From Acidocella sp. (lineage in GTDB: Bacteria > Pseudomonadota > Alphaproteobacteria > Acetobacterales > Acetobacteraceae), in assembly GCA_029077775.1 (NCBI GenBank), contig JAQNCU010000087.1, positions 1-9,679 of the forward strand: a DNA stretch of 9,679 nucleotides, in the 5' to 3' direction. The position numbers were made by a program, and so were the translations under genes. Below the pieces are notes generated by a model. That model worked only from the letters and a program-made list of their open reading frames with translations, had not been told where the DNA came from and did no database searches. How positions within the stretch are numbered: the first letter of the stretch is position 1; every line of letters starts with the position of its first letter. Below are positions 1 through 6,109 of the stretch, piece after piece.

Positions 1-500
1 ATCGAGAGCGCCATCAACAAGGCGGTCTGCTGCTCGTCTTCAACCGGGCCGCCACCATAGGCCGCGCGCAGCACTGCGGCACCGGCTGCTAGCGAGGCGC
101 AAGGGTCGAGTGCTTCGTCCACCGTCATGCCCAGCGCAGGCAAATTGCTGCTGTTGATCTGCATTAGCCCCAGATCAACGGAATGCTCCGCGGCCATCCA
201 CGCTGCAGCCTCGGTCTCAGCGGCCGAAAGGCTGGGCGGGTCGTCACTGACGCGTGCCGTGTTGTCGTGGAGCATCCAGGGGTGGAAATTGCTTTCGGTG
301 CGGGCGACGGCACTGAGCATCCATTCCGGAACAGAGGGCGCACAACGGTCGGCCAAAGCAGAAAATGTCGCGGTAGATACCGCAGACGCAGAAGCCGCTT
401 GCGCGGGCTGCGAGACAGACACCAACAGGCCGATCAACCCAACAAAGCACCCCACCGACAACGGCGCGCAGCCTGTCAGATTGTCCTGCCACCCGATCAT
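1..500 (-). CDS. VirB1-like lytic transglycosylase (3' end outside window)
   Basis: The visible 166 codons read as a periplasmic peptidoglycan lytic transglycosylase of the VirB1/TrbN kind, which locally opens the wall for assembly of a conjugative type IV secretion channel. An N-terminal hydrophobic stretch (about residues 13-30) followed by QPAQA-AS looks like a signal peptide with cleavage near residue 35. The SLT-type fold is supported by AVARTESNF with the probable catalytic Glu69, DLGLMQIN at about 109-116, and the later ALDPCASLAAGAAVLR. The ATG (498-500) directly follows the luxI TAG (501-503) with no spacer, so translation is probably coupled and the gene co-transcribed with luxI. 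The C-terminus is beyond the left edge. Family is seen from motifs; the role in conjugation is inferred from luxI and traKLM nearby. Confidence 0.85.
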   Translation of the reverse strand, partial: MIGWQDNLTGCAPLSVGCFVGLIGLLVSVSQPAQAASASAVSTATFSALADRCAPSVPEWMLSAVARTESNFHPWMLHDNTARVSDDPPSLSAAETEAAAWMAAEHSVDLGLMQINSSNLPALGMTVDEALDPCASLAAGAAVLRAAYGGGPVEDEQQTALLMALS

Positions 501-1115
501 CTATGCCATCAGGACTTGCCGCCCGCCGATCCGGGCGGACAGACGTTGACGCATGGTGGCGCGCACTTCCGGGCTGGCTTCCCAAATCCCTACCTGTATG
601 TCGCCGATCTCCGGGCGCGCCTGGGCCAGTCTCTCCGGGCACCAGCCAATCCGCGCATAAACGCGCGTCATCGGCGTCTCATAGACACCAACGATAAATT
701 CGATGCCGGAGTTCAGGCAAAGCTCGCACAAGCCAATCAACAGCTCGGCGGAGACATTGTTCACATTCCGGGACGTGCCGTCCGCAACCGGTGGCACACA
801 AAATCGCGTGCATTCCCAAATGGTCGGTGCCGCGACATCCACATCATCATCAAAGAAATGTCTGAACTCGCTTTGCAGCATGGTCGGTCCGGTTGTCGCC
901 AGCAGCCGCAAAGAACCCCGCACGCGCTGTTCATCATCAAGAGCCAGCAGATAAACCGGCTCGGCTTGCCGGTCATACCAATCCATCTCGCGGCCGTTCT
1001 CAACCGTCACATCCCAGCCCAGACGGTCATAAAATACCGCCGCGCGGGATTGAAACATCTGATCGAACAAAGCCTGCCGCTCGATCCGGTCGGCATTAGT
1101 TAAAGTAATGATCAT
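501..1115 (-). CDS. LuxI-type acyl-homoserine lactone synthase
   Basis: This 204-residue protein would make an acyl-homoserine lactone from S-adenosylmethionine and an acyl-ACP. The family's invariant residues are present: R24, F28, W34 (SRAAVFYDRLGW), D45 and D48 (EMDWYD), the GSLRL segment around R70, and WECTRF with E101 and R104. The ATG at 1115 was chosen over an in-frame TTG at 1136 for two reasons: GGAG lies about 7 nt upstream, and only this start puts the conserved residues at standard LuxI numbering. It lies downstream of luxR on the same strand and heads an operon with the VirB1-like gene, as the Ti-plasmid AHL synthase heads trb. A 23-bp dyad 122 nt upstream (1238-1260) is the likely operator, giving positive feedback. 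The acyl chain cannot be told from sequence. Confidence 0.95.
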   Translation of the reverse strand: MIITLTNADRIERQALFDQMFQSRAAVFYDRLGWDVTVENGREMDWYDRQAEPVYLLALDDEQRVRGSLRLLATTGPTMLQSEFRHFFDDDVDVAAPTIWECTRFCVPPVADGTSRNVNNVSAELLIGLCELCLNSGIEFIVGVYETPMTRVYARIGWCPERLAQARPEIGDIQVGIWEASPEVRATMRQRLSARIGGRQVLMA

Positions 1116-1447
1116 TGCTACTCCGCTTTCCTTCAATGAAATGTCATCATTTTCGTTGGCTGTGCGCCTTGTCAGGGTAAAATCTCACGCGCCTTGCGTG
1201 CGCCGATTCGTTTTTAGAAGCGGAGTTTTAGCGGCCGCAAGATTCCGAATTGGAATCTTGACATGCCTTCTGAATCCTTCTTCGATCAGTCATTTTATTT
1301 GGGTTGAACGACCATTTTATAGCCAAAACGACGTCGAATACGCCAGTCACAGGGAGTGACCACGCGATATTCCGTTCACAAATTGTGAGGAATTACCAGC
1401 CTATCAGCGCATTGTATGACAAGATAGCCGTGCCACCGGCAATGCCG
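1116..1447. other. Intergenic region between luxR end and luxI start
   Basis: These 332 bases hold no convincing gene. The main element is the dyad at 1238-1260 (listed separately). On the minus strand, after the dyad, AT-rich runs TAAAA (about 1226-1230) and TCTAAAAA (about 1211-1218) could serve as a -10 region. The second lies 17-18 bp beyond a TTGCGG at 1235-1240. That would leave a leader of roughly 90 nt before luxI. A 13-bp dyad TCACAA-A-TTGTGA at 1376-1388 lies just beyond the luxR stop; I assign no role to it. Confidence 0.6.
1238..1260. promoter_or_regulatory. Box 1: 23-bp perfect dyad upstream of luxI, candidate LuxR operator
   Basis: Perfect 9-bp arms CAAGATTCC and GGAATCTTG are separated by a 5-bp spacer. 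Read toward luxI the spacer is AATTC, the dyad is preceded by TGT and followed by CGGCCGC then TAAAA. A sister dyad at 2521-2543 matches it at 18 of 23 positions in the same orientation relative to its target gene. Position upstream of luxI, with an AT-rich -10-like stretch beyond it, fits a LuxR-type activator site overlapping or near the -35. Binding by this particular LuxR is inference. Confidence 0.8.
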
Positions 1448-2185
1448 CTACGGGCGCAGAATTTCGAGAGAAATCATTCTAGCAATTGCCTGATGCGTAT
1501 TGACGCATTCGAGTTTTGTGCAGGCTGAGCTTAAAAACAAACGCACGGCGCGGTCAGATATTTTGAGTCTGGCTCCGGTCTGTTTGGGCGTGCCGCCCTG
1601 CGCTGCCAACGCCAGGCACTCGATCTCCCGTCGGGATAGTGCCGGCTTTGGCTTGGCTTCTCGATAGCCCGAAATTTTTACGATCCGATCATGCATATAA
1701 TGCGCGATCATCTGAAATTCTCTTTTATATGAAATCCGCCGCTCTTCCCACTCAGATGCTGACATATTCGCGGTAATCGTGAATAACGCCCGCTCACCTC
1801 CAGCCCCACGAACGGGCCAAGTCATCCCCTGCCGTCCAACAGCAAATCGGTCAGCTTCCGCGAAAAAATCACGGGCGACACGATTGTCACGGTCAAGATG
1901 CATCCAGTCCAACGGCAAGAAGCCTTTGGTACCAGACACAACAACCGGATCAATTTTGAAGTAATCGTTGCTTTTATAGCGCTCGACCCATTCCGGCTGA
2001 TAAGTCAGAACCAAGATCGGGTTGAAAATTTGAGCGGCGGGAAGATAAACCGCGTGATACGCGATATTGGCGAGATGATAGATTTTGCATATACCGACAG
2101 CCACACTTTGCATCTCCGCGAGACTATTCGCCGCGCCAATTTGCGCAACGACCTCTTCGTAGCGATCATCGTCACCGGCAATCAT
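1448..2185 (-). CDS. LuxR-type quorum-sensing transcription regulator
   Basis: A 245-residue regulator of the LuxR/TraR kind: an N-terminal AHL-binding domain and a C-terminal LuxR helix-turn-helix. In the first, WVERYKSNDYFKIDPVV gives the conserved W66, Y70 and D79, followed by LPLDW (W94) and a GMTWPVRG segment. In the second, LSRREIECLALAAQGGTPKQ and ISDRAVRLFLSSACTKL carry the usual Glu and Gly and the recognition helix. The ATG at 2185 is preceded by GGAAGG with a 6-nt gap; the frame stays open a further 48 codons upstream, but that part does not resemble the family. It lies upstream of luxI on the same strand. No dyad of the box type lies close to its own start, so it may be expressed independently of the signal. 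Its likely targets are the boxes at 1238 and 2521. Confidence 0.94.
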   Translation of the reverse strand: MIAGDDDRYEEVVAQIGAANSLAEMQSVAVGICKIYHLANIAYHAVYLPAAQIFNPILVLTYQPEWVERYKSNDYFKIDPVVVSGTKGFLPLDWMHLDRDNRVARDFFAEADRFAVGRQGMTWPVRGAGGERALFTITANMSASEWEERRISYKREFQMIAHYMHDRIVKISGYREAKPKPALSRREIECLALAAQGGTPKQTGARLKISDRAVRLFLSSACTKLECVNTHQAIARMISLEILRP

Positions 2186-2365
2186 TACAAACCTTCCGGT
2201 CAAGCAGAGACAACGCAAAATTGCATTACCGCGCCAGGAATGGTTGCGTATATTGAAACATCGGTAATGTTGTAGGAACAAAGCAGAATGCACATCCACC
2301 ATGAAATCGCTTTGCCTGACACCTGTCATCTTCCCGCAACGGCATGCGCTAGCATTCCTTGGTCT

Positions 2366-2394
2366 GTTGTAGCCACGTAACCCGCTACCACAAC
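2366..2394. other. Imperfect hairpin, possible oriT element
   Basis: GTTGTAGC (2366-2373) can pair with GCTACCACAAC (2384-2394) if three bases in the right arm bulge out, leaving a 10-nt loop. It lies directly left of the 12-bp repeat array and between luxR and traK. Imperfect inverted repeats beside the nick site are common in oriTs, but this structure is short and could be chance. Confidence 0.3.
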
Positions 2395-2409
2395 TGGCAG
2401 ACGAGATTA

Positions 2410-2517
2410 GAGATCAGGTTTGAGCACAGGAATGAGATGAGGATTGAGCCTGGTTTTGAGATCAGGAATCAGCACAGGAACGAGCATAGGATTGGGCTGA
2501 GAAACGAGATCAGCATT
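2410..2517 (+). repeat. Nine-unit degenerate 12-bp tandem repeat, purine-rich
   Basis: The stretch divides exactly into nine 12-bp units starting at 2410, 2422, 2434, 2446, 2458, 2470, 2482, 2494 and 2506. The rough consensus is GAGATCAGGAAT. Units include GAGATCAGGTTT, GAGCACAGGAAT, GAGATGAGGATT, GAGATCAGGAAT, CAGCACAGGAAC and GAGATCAGCATT. There is a hint of higher order: units 1-2 resemble units 5-6, a 48-bp shift. The plus strand is strongly purine-biased, and the array ends 3 bp before box 2. Its spacing of about one helical turn would place a protein on one DNA face, as for a relaxosome accessory protein such as TraK or a partition protein. No function is proven. Confidence 0.75.
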
Positions 2518-2520
2518 TGT

Positions 2521-2543
2521 CAATCTTCCGATTCGGAAGATTG
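2521..2543. promoter_or_regulatory. Box 2: 23-bp perfect dyad upstream of traK, candidate LuxR operator
   Basis: Perfect 9-bp arms CAATCTTCC and GGAAGATTG flank the spacer GATTC. The dyad is preceded by TGT and followed by CGCGCGGAG and then TTAAAAATAG. Against box 1 it differs at arm positions 4 and 5 and, symmetrically, at 19 and 20, so both dyads stay perfect; the fifth difference is in the spacer. It lies 56 nt before the traK ATG. It probably brings traKLM under the same LuxR control as luxI. Confidence 0.8.
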
Positions 2544-2599
2544 CGCGCGGAGTTAAAAATAGTGAAACTCGCCGCTGCTATTTTTGAAAGCCCGCCTTC

Positions 2600-3136
2600 A
2601 TGCCGCTCAAGCGCTTTCACACCGAGGCCGAGATCGAAACCTTGGCGGACACGCTTCGCCCGCTTTGGCGGCAAGGTGATGTTGTGCGCCCGTGGCTGCG
2701 CCAACATTACGGCATGCTTTTGGAACTGGTGCATGGCGACTGGTCCTGGGCAACAATCGCGCGCGCCCTGACTTTGGCTGGCATCACCTACCGCACCGGC
2801 AAGCCCTGGGATGCGGACTGGCTGCAAAGTGAGGTCTATCGCGCTCGCCAACCCCTGAAAAGACATCTACGTCAGAACGCACCGCCTCCTGAAAGCCGCA
2901 CCTCTGCGGTCGCGGTAACACAAGCAGCTATGCCCGCCCTCGTGCAAATGGAAACACCCACGCCTGAAGCTGTGCCGGGAGAGCCACAATTTCAGCCGGC
3001 CAGCTTCATTGATTGGGAAGCCGCGCGCACCGAAAACCCCGCCACCGTTCCCGCACCCGCGCCCATCATTCGCCCCCCAGCACCCGCTTATGACGAGGTG
3101 ATGGCACGCCTGCTGGGTAAGAAACCACCATCATGA
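2600..3136 (+). CDS. TraK-like relaxosome/DNA-binding protein
   Basis: A 178-residue protein with two parts. Residues 1-92 are helical and basic, with a helix-turn-helix-like stretch (about 48-86: WSWATIARALTLAGITYRTG then WLQSEVYRARQPLKRH). After that comes a low-complexity Pro/Ala/Thr-rich linker ending in a short tail, YDEVMARLLGKKPPS. This plan (small DNA-binding head, Pro-rich tail, first gene next to the presumed oriT) is that of IncP TraK, which binds oriT and assists relaxase. The ATG at 2600 has only a weak Shine-Dalgarno (GAAAG, 9 nt upstream). It is first in a three-gene run with traL- and traM-like genes and lies downstream of box 2. Identity rests on architecture and position more than on sequence, so the symbol is left blank. 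Confidence 0.6.
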   Translation: MPLKRFHTEAEIETLADTLRPLWRQGDVVRPWLRQHYGMLLELVHGDWSWATIARALTLAGITYRTGKPWDADWLQSEVYRARQPLKRHLRQNAPPPESRTSAVAVTQAAMPALVQMETPTPEAVPGEPQFQPASFIDWEAARTENPATVPAPAPIIRPPAPAYDEVMARLLGKKPPS

Positions 3137-3172
3137 ACCAGCCTTCCCCACCCGCTATGAGAGGAGTTTGCA

Positions 3173-4099
3173 ATGGCCGCCCAGAAAGACGACACGCCTG
3201 AATTGCTGCGCTTTCCACGATCAGCATCCGGATTACCTGCTTCCGCCAATCCTTCTTTCAATTTCGGGCCGGAGGAGGATGCCGGCCCCGAGATGGAATT
3301 GATCGGCGCTGACAGCCAGAGGCCAGCCGCATCCACCCCAGCGCCGCTCACCGGCATTGATTTGAGCGGGCGGCATAAAATCATCTTCTGGGTCGGCCGC
3401 GGTAAAACCGGCAAAACCACCGGCATACGCTGGCTGGCCGAAAAGACCCTGATGAACGGCACGCCCCTGCTGATGGCGGATCTGGATACCACGAACGATA
3501 CCTTCTCCCGCTATATCGACAAAGTCGCCCGCCCACCCGAGGCCGCCGATCCCGCTTTGTCTCTCAAGTGGCTGGATAAATTATTACAGCACAGCCTGTC
3601 CCAAAAACTCTCGGCCCTGGTCGATCTCGGCGGCGGTGACACCACCTTGCGCCGCCTCGCCATGGAATTGCCCGATCTGGTCGGGCTGTTCGAAGCCCAG
3701 GGCTTCGCCGTCGTGTTGTTCCACACCGTTGGGCCGCAAGAGGAGGATTTATCACCACTCGCCACGCTGCACGGGCTGGGCTTCAAGCCAACCGCCACGG
3801 CCATCATCCTGAACGAAGCGATGATGGAGATAGGCGAGACGCGCCAGACAGCGTTCGCGCGGATATTGCGCCACAGCGTGGTCCGACGCGCCATCGGCGA
3901 GGGCGCGGTGCCAGTATTCATGCCCAAACTGTTTGCCGCCCAAGCCGTGGAAATCCGCCGGCTGAAATTTCATGATGCCGCAACCGGCAAAACCGGGCGT
4001 GCCGACACGCCGCTTGGGCCGTTCGACCGCTCCCGGGTCAAGAACTGGCTGACCATGATGGACAGCAATTTTGCAGGAATAAGCACATGGCTGCCATAA
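3173..4099 (+). CDS. TraL-like ParA/MinD-family ATPase
   Basis: A 308-residue P-loop ATPase. After a disordered Pro/Ala-rich N-terminus (1-65), the Walker A motif is GRGKTGKTT at 75-83. MADLDTTNDTFSRYI (101-115) corresponds to the DTDPVNATF region of IncP TraL, and ALVDLGGGD (148-156) is the Walker B/switch region. In ParA-type proteins the second Walker A position is a signature Lys; here it is Arg76, so dimer-type ATPase behaviour may differ. A strong Shine-Dalgarno (GAGAGGAG) lies 7 nt upstream of the ATG, 36 nt after the traK-like gene, and the 3' end overlaps the next gene by 13 nt. IncP TraL is a transfer-region ATPase of poorly defined role. A plasmid-partition ParA is the alternative, but no ParB is adjacent. 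Confidence 0.72.
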   Translation: MAAQKDDTPELLRFPRSASGLPASANPSFNFGPEEDAGPEMELIGADSQRPAASTPAPLTGIDLSGRHKIIFWVGRGKTGKTTGIRWLAEKTLMNGTPLLMADLDTTNDTFSRYIDKVARPPEAADPALSLKWLDKLLQHSLSQKLSALVDLGGGDTTLRRLAMELPDLVGLFEAQGFAVVLFHTVGPQEEDLSPLATLHGLGFKPTATAIILNEAMMEIGETRQTAFARILRHSVVRRAIGEGAVPVFMPKLFAAQAVEIRRLKFHDAATGKTGRADTPLGPFDRSRVKNWLTMMDSNFAGISTWLP

Positions 4100-4791
4100 C
4101 CGAGCCGGAAGGCACGCTCGATTTACGCCGGGACAGCGAGATCCTCGGCCAGGAAATCGCCCACATGCAGGCGGAGCTGGAACGCATTATCCAGGTCGCC
4201 GGGCTGACCAGCGACCCCACCCTGCCGCTGCTCAAAATTCTGTCCTCATCAACCCGCCTACAATGGCGCTTGCATAACCAAGCCGTACGCTATTTCCACG
4301 ATGCCAGCGACCGGCTCGACCGCGCCTATCACGAGACCATCAGGAAGACCGACCTCGCCGTCCGCCGGGCCGAGGCGGTACTTCAGACCAAACAGGCCGG
4401 CATCGTCGAGCAGCTGGCGCCAAAACTGGCCAGCACGGTGAATTACGCCGTGGCCCAGCACGCCAAAACCATAAAATATAAATCCCTCGGCGTCTGGTCG
4501 GCCATCGTACTGGCGCTTGCCGTGGTGCCCTGTATCTTCACCTACGCCGCCGGGCTGAATGACGGCCGCTTCCAAGGCGAAGTTGCCACCCATCTGATCA
4601 ACGCCGCCATGAAAGCCAGCCCGGCCGAGGCCCTCGCCTGGGGGCAGCTGATGCAAGATAATGACGGCGCCGTTGCCATGGCCGCCTGCCGCAAATCCAT
4701 GCAGCAGGACGCCAGCGGCCGACATTACTGCTTCATGCCGGTCTGGACCGACCCCATTTCACCAGCAGGGCCCGCACTCGCCGGTCAATAG
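4087..4791 (+). CDS. TraM-like single-span membrane protein
   Basis: A 234-residue protein with a long helical N-terminal half (about 15-130, probably coiled coil, rich in Arg, Glu and Ala), one clear membrane span at about 134-155 (SLGVWSAIVLALAVVPCIFT), and an 80-residue C-terminal part with two Cys (in AACRKS and HYCFMP). It has no cleavable signal peptide, so the N-terminal half probably stays in the cytoplasm and the C-terminal part is periplasmic. The ATG lies inside the traL-like gene with AGGA upstream, so translation is likely coupled. It takes the traM position of an IncP-style traKLM block. It is longer than IncP TraM and I cannot confirm homology; the name is positional. Confidence 0.5.
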   Translation: MAAITEPEGTLDLRRDSEILGQEIAHMQAELERIIQVAGLTSDPTLPLLKILSSSTRLQWRLHNQAVRYFHDASDRLDRAYHETIRKTDLAVRRAEAVLQTKQAGIVEQLAPKLASTVNYAVAQHAKTIKYKSLGVWSAIVLALAVVPCIFTYAAGLNDGRFQGEVATHLINAAMKASPAEALAWGQLMQDNDGAVAMAACRKSMQQDASGRHYCFMPVWTDPISPAGPALAGQ

Positions 4792-4922
4792 CTCACCAGA
4801 TACATAACTTTCCGACATGTAAACCTGACCGCTCTGACGGAAACGGGTTGAAACCGATTGGGCGGGTCTCCGCACCGGTAGCATCGCACCCAGCATTTAG
4901 CCCGTTGATCCTCATTACTACA
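4792..4922. other. Convergent intergenic gap, likely edge of cargo block
   Basis: These 131 bases separate the rightward traKLM-like operon from the leftward viperin-HicA pair. I see no gene, no strong hairpin with a T-run and no obvious insertion-sequence end. The change from transfer genes to defence-type genes makes this a plausible insertion junction, but no target-site duplication could be recognised. Confidence 0.35.
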
Positions 4923-5168
4923 TCAAGTCGCTGACAAGCCCATCGCGCAGCCTGCCACATAGAGGCTCCTGTTCTTGACGATTCTCCTCACATCTCGACG
5001 AAAATTTTCAAAACTCCGATAATCGCTGGGTGACCCTGCTATCGTCACGAAAGATTTACCGTCCGGGGAGACTAGACGCCCGTGCTTTCTCCCTCTCTGA
5101 TGGCTCCAGCCATCCCGCAAAAGCTGCCTGATGAAATGATCTATGTCCTTATCCGTGGAGTATTTCAT
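4923..5168 (-). CDS. HicA-like small protein coupled to viperin-like gene
   Basis: An 81-residue basic protein matching the HicA/YcfA double-stranded-RNA-binding-like fold. It has a helix with LLRDGW (about 17-22), then GRKHGRLVSPDGKSFVTIAG, where the His in RKHGRL aligns with the catalytic His of HicA mRNA interferases, then SPSDYRSFENFRRDVRRIV, a typical C-terminal helix. The ATG overlaps the TGA of the radical SAM gene (ATGA at 5165-5168), and GGGAG lies 7 nt upstream, so the two are translated together. HicA toxins normally pair with a HicB antitoxin; no HicB is present on either side. The protein may therefore be a toxin released on infection, or an RNA-binding partner without toxicity. 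The fold call is firm; the role is inference. Confidence 0.78.
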   Translation of the reverse strand: MKYSTDKDIDHFIRQLLRDGWSHQRGRKHGRLVSPDGKSFVTIAGSPSDYRSFENFRRDVRRIVKNRSLYVAGCAMGLSAT

Positions 5169-6082
5169 TCGGAGGCTCCCTTCACGGAAAGGAGGTAGCG
5201 AGCACAGAATCGGTCTGGATCGAACGAGATGTCCTCAAAAGCCCTGGCCGCCCCGACTTCCGATATCGGTTGGCTATAAATATACCCCTGCCCCACCTCC
5301 TGCTGCCCATTCTGAAAAAACCGGCCGCAAGGGTCGACCATCAGATACGAATCACGCATCTCCTGATTGTCCTCCGCGCAGAGAATGGAGGCGAAGTGCT
5401 GATGACGTGCGACGAAGCCATTAAATTCCTCGTCCGAGACGGTCAGCGCATCAGACACCATCGGCAACATGCGCAGCACCTTCCACTTGTCAGGGGCAAG
5501 ACGCGTGATCACGGGGCTTAAATCCTCGGCCGAGTTCAGCTCGTTCACCACCGTGTTGAGCTTGAGCTTGAGCTGCGGATGTGCAGCCCGCGCGGTATCC
5601 AGCGCCTCAGCCAGCGTCTCGAGGTCAAGCAGACTACCTTGCCGGTCGGCGCGGCCGATCGCCAGATTTGTCCTGGCAGAGGCGGAATCGATGCTGATCC
5701 CCAGCCACTCGAGCTGGGGCGCCAGTGCGGCGACCATCTCAACGGTCAAGCGACTGGCGTTCGTGATCAAAGAAACCTCGAATCCAAGCGCCCGCGCGTG
5801 GCTTATAACATCAGGCAGCCTCCGGTGATGCAGAAGCGGTTCGCCACCCGCCAAGTTGAGGCGGGCAGACTTCCATCTCATAATGTTCCAGAGCGGGTTC
5901 CCGGCATTGCCGGGCGCGAAGAAGCGGTACAGCTCCGCCAAGAGTGCTTCGGTTTTCTCAGGATCACGGATTAACTCACGGGACGAAGCGGCCTCGTCCC
6001 ATTTCGCATAGCAGTAGCGGCAAGTATAATTGCATGCTTCCGTGAGATGCCAGTTAATCACCAGTGTTGTATTCGTGTGCAT
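5165..6082 (-). CDS. Viperin-like radical SAM enzyme (prokaryotic viperin candidate)
   Basis: A 305-residue radical SAM protein that resembles viperin along its whole length. VINWHLTEACNYTCRYCYAKW holds the CX3CX2C cluster motif (C17, C21, C24) and the N-x-H-L-T lead-in of viperin (N10). LNLAGGEP (75-82) is the SAM-binding GGEP. Next come LEWLGISIDS, then IGR (R144, the equivalent of human R194 at the nucleotide site), KLNTVVNELN (174-183), DKWKVLRM (198-205), VSDEEFNGFVARH and MRDSYLMVDPCGRF, all with close counterparts in animal viperin. The N-terminal membrane helix of animal viperin is absent, as in bacterial ones. Bacterial viperins make 3'-deoxy-3',4'-didehydro nucleotides that stop phage transcription. 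GGAG lies 8 nt before the ATG, inside an inverted repeat. No nucleotide kinase neighbour is present; the partner is a HicA-like protein. Another nucleotide-modifying radical SAM function cannot be excluded. Confidence 0.86.
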   Translation of the reverse strand: MHTNTTLVINWHLTEACNYTCRYCYAKWDEAASSRELIRDPEKTEALLAELYRFFAPGNAGNPLWNIMRWKSARLNLAGGEPLLHHRRLPDVISHARALGFEVSLITNASRLTVEMVAALAPQLEWLGISIDSASARTNLAIGRADRQGSLLDLETLAEALDTARAAHPQLKLKLNTVVNELNSAEDLSPVITRLAPDKWKVLRMLPMVSDALTVSDEEFNGFVARHQHFASILCAEDNQEMRDSYLMVDPCGRFFQNGQQEVGQGYIYSQPISEVGAARAFEDISFDPDRFCARYLLSVKGASE

Positions 6083-6086
6083 TGGA

Positions 6087-6109
6087 TGAGCTCCAAAAGG
6101 TGGAGCTCA
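6087..6109 (-). promoter_or_regulatory. Inverted repeat covering the Shine-Dalgarno of the viperin-like gene
   Basis: The arms TGAGCTCC (6087-6094) and GGAGCTCA (6102-6109) are perfect complements around a 7-nt loop. On the minus-strand mRNA the downstream arm contains the GGAG at 6090-6093 that is the ribosome-binding site for the ATG at 6080-6082. Folding would hide it and lower translation of the viperin-like gene and its coupled partner. The same dyad could be a repressor operator in DNA form. Confidence 0.65.

Larger units (their letters stand above)
2186..2599. other. luxR-traK intergenic region, candidate oriT/control region
   Basis: This 414-base divergent gap separates luxR (left) from traK (right). 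In order it holds the luxR leader, an imperfect hairpin (2366-2394), nine degenerate 12-bp repeats (2410-2517), and the second quorum-sensing dyad (2521-2543), followed by AT-rich TTAAAAATAG at 2553-2562 as a possible traK -10 region. In IncP plasmids oriT lies just upstream of traK, so this is the natural place for it. I could not find a clear IncP-type nick sequence (YATCCTGY), so the oriT assignment stays tentative. The open frame at 2359-2556 across the repeats is an Arg/Glu-rich translation of the 12-bp period and is not called as a gene. Confidence 0.45.

Noticed and set aside
183..1103. Long plus-strand open frame of 306 codons opposite luxI and virB1
   Set aside because: Its translation is Arg/His/Gln-rich with no family features; the minus-strand genes carry all the conserved motifs.
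1258..1286. TTGACA overlapping the distal side of box 1, and similarly on the minus strand at box 2 (2518-2523), as outward promoters
   Set aside because: Neither has a recognisable -10 at 16-18 bp, and the first would point only into the 3' end of luxR. The shared TTGACA is better explained as part of the extended operator (TGTCAA).
1376..1388. Dyad TCACAA-A-TTGTGA, reminiscent of a lac operator half
   Set aside because: Short, AT-rich, not repeated in the window, and located past the luxR stop codon with no gene to control.
2186..2329. N-terminal extension of luxR by 48 codons
   Set aside because: The extra residues do not resemble LuxR proteins, and the ATG at 2185 has a good GGAAGG at proper spacing and gives the usual length of about 245 residues.
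2359..2556. Open frame of 65 codons across the repeat array
   Set aside because: The product is a simple Arg/Glu-rich reflection of the 12-bp (four-codon) period, has no ribosome-binding site that I can see and runs through the operator dyad.
2340..2600. IncP-type nick consensus (YATCCTGY)
   Set aside because: Closest match on the minus strand, AATCCTAT at about 2485-2492, departs from the consensus at the key G after CCT, so no nick site is called.
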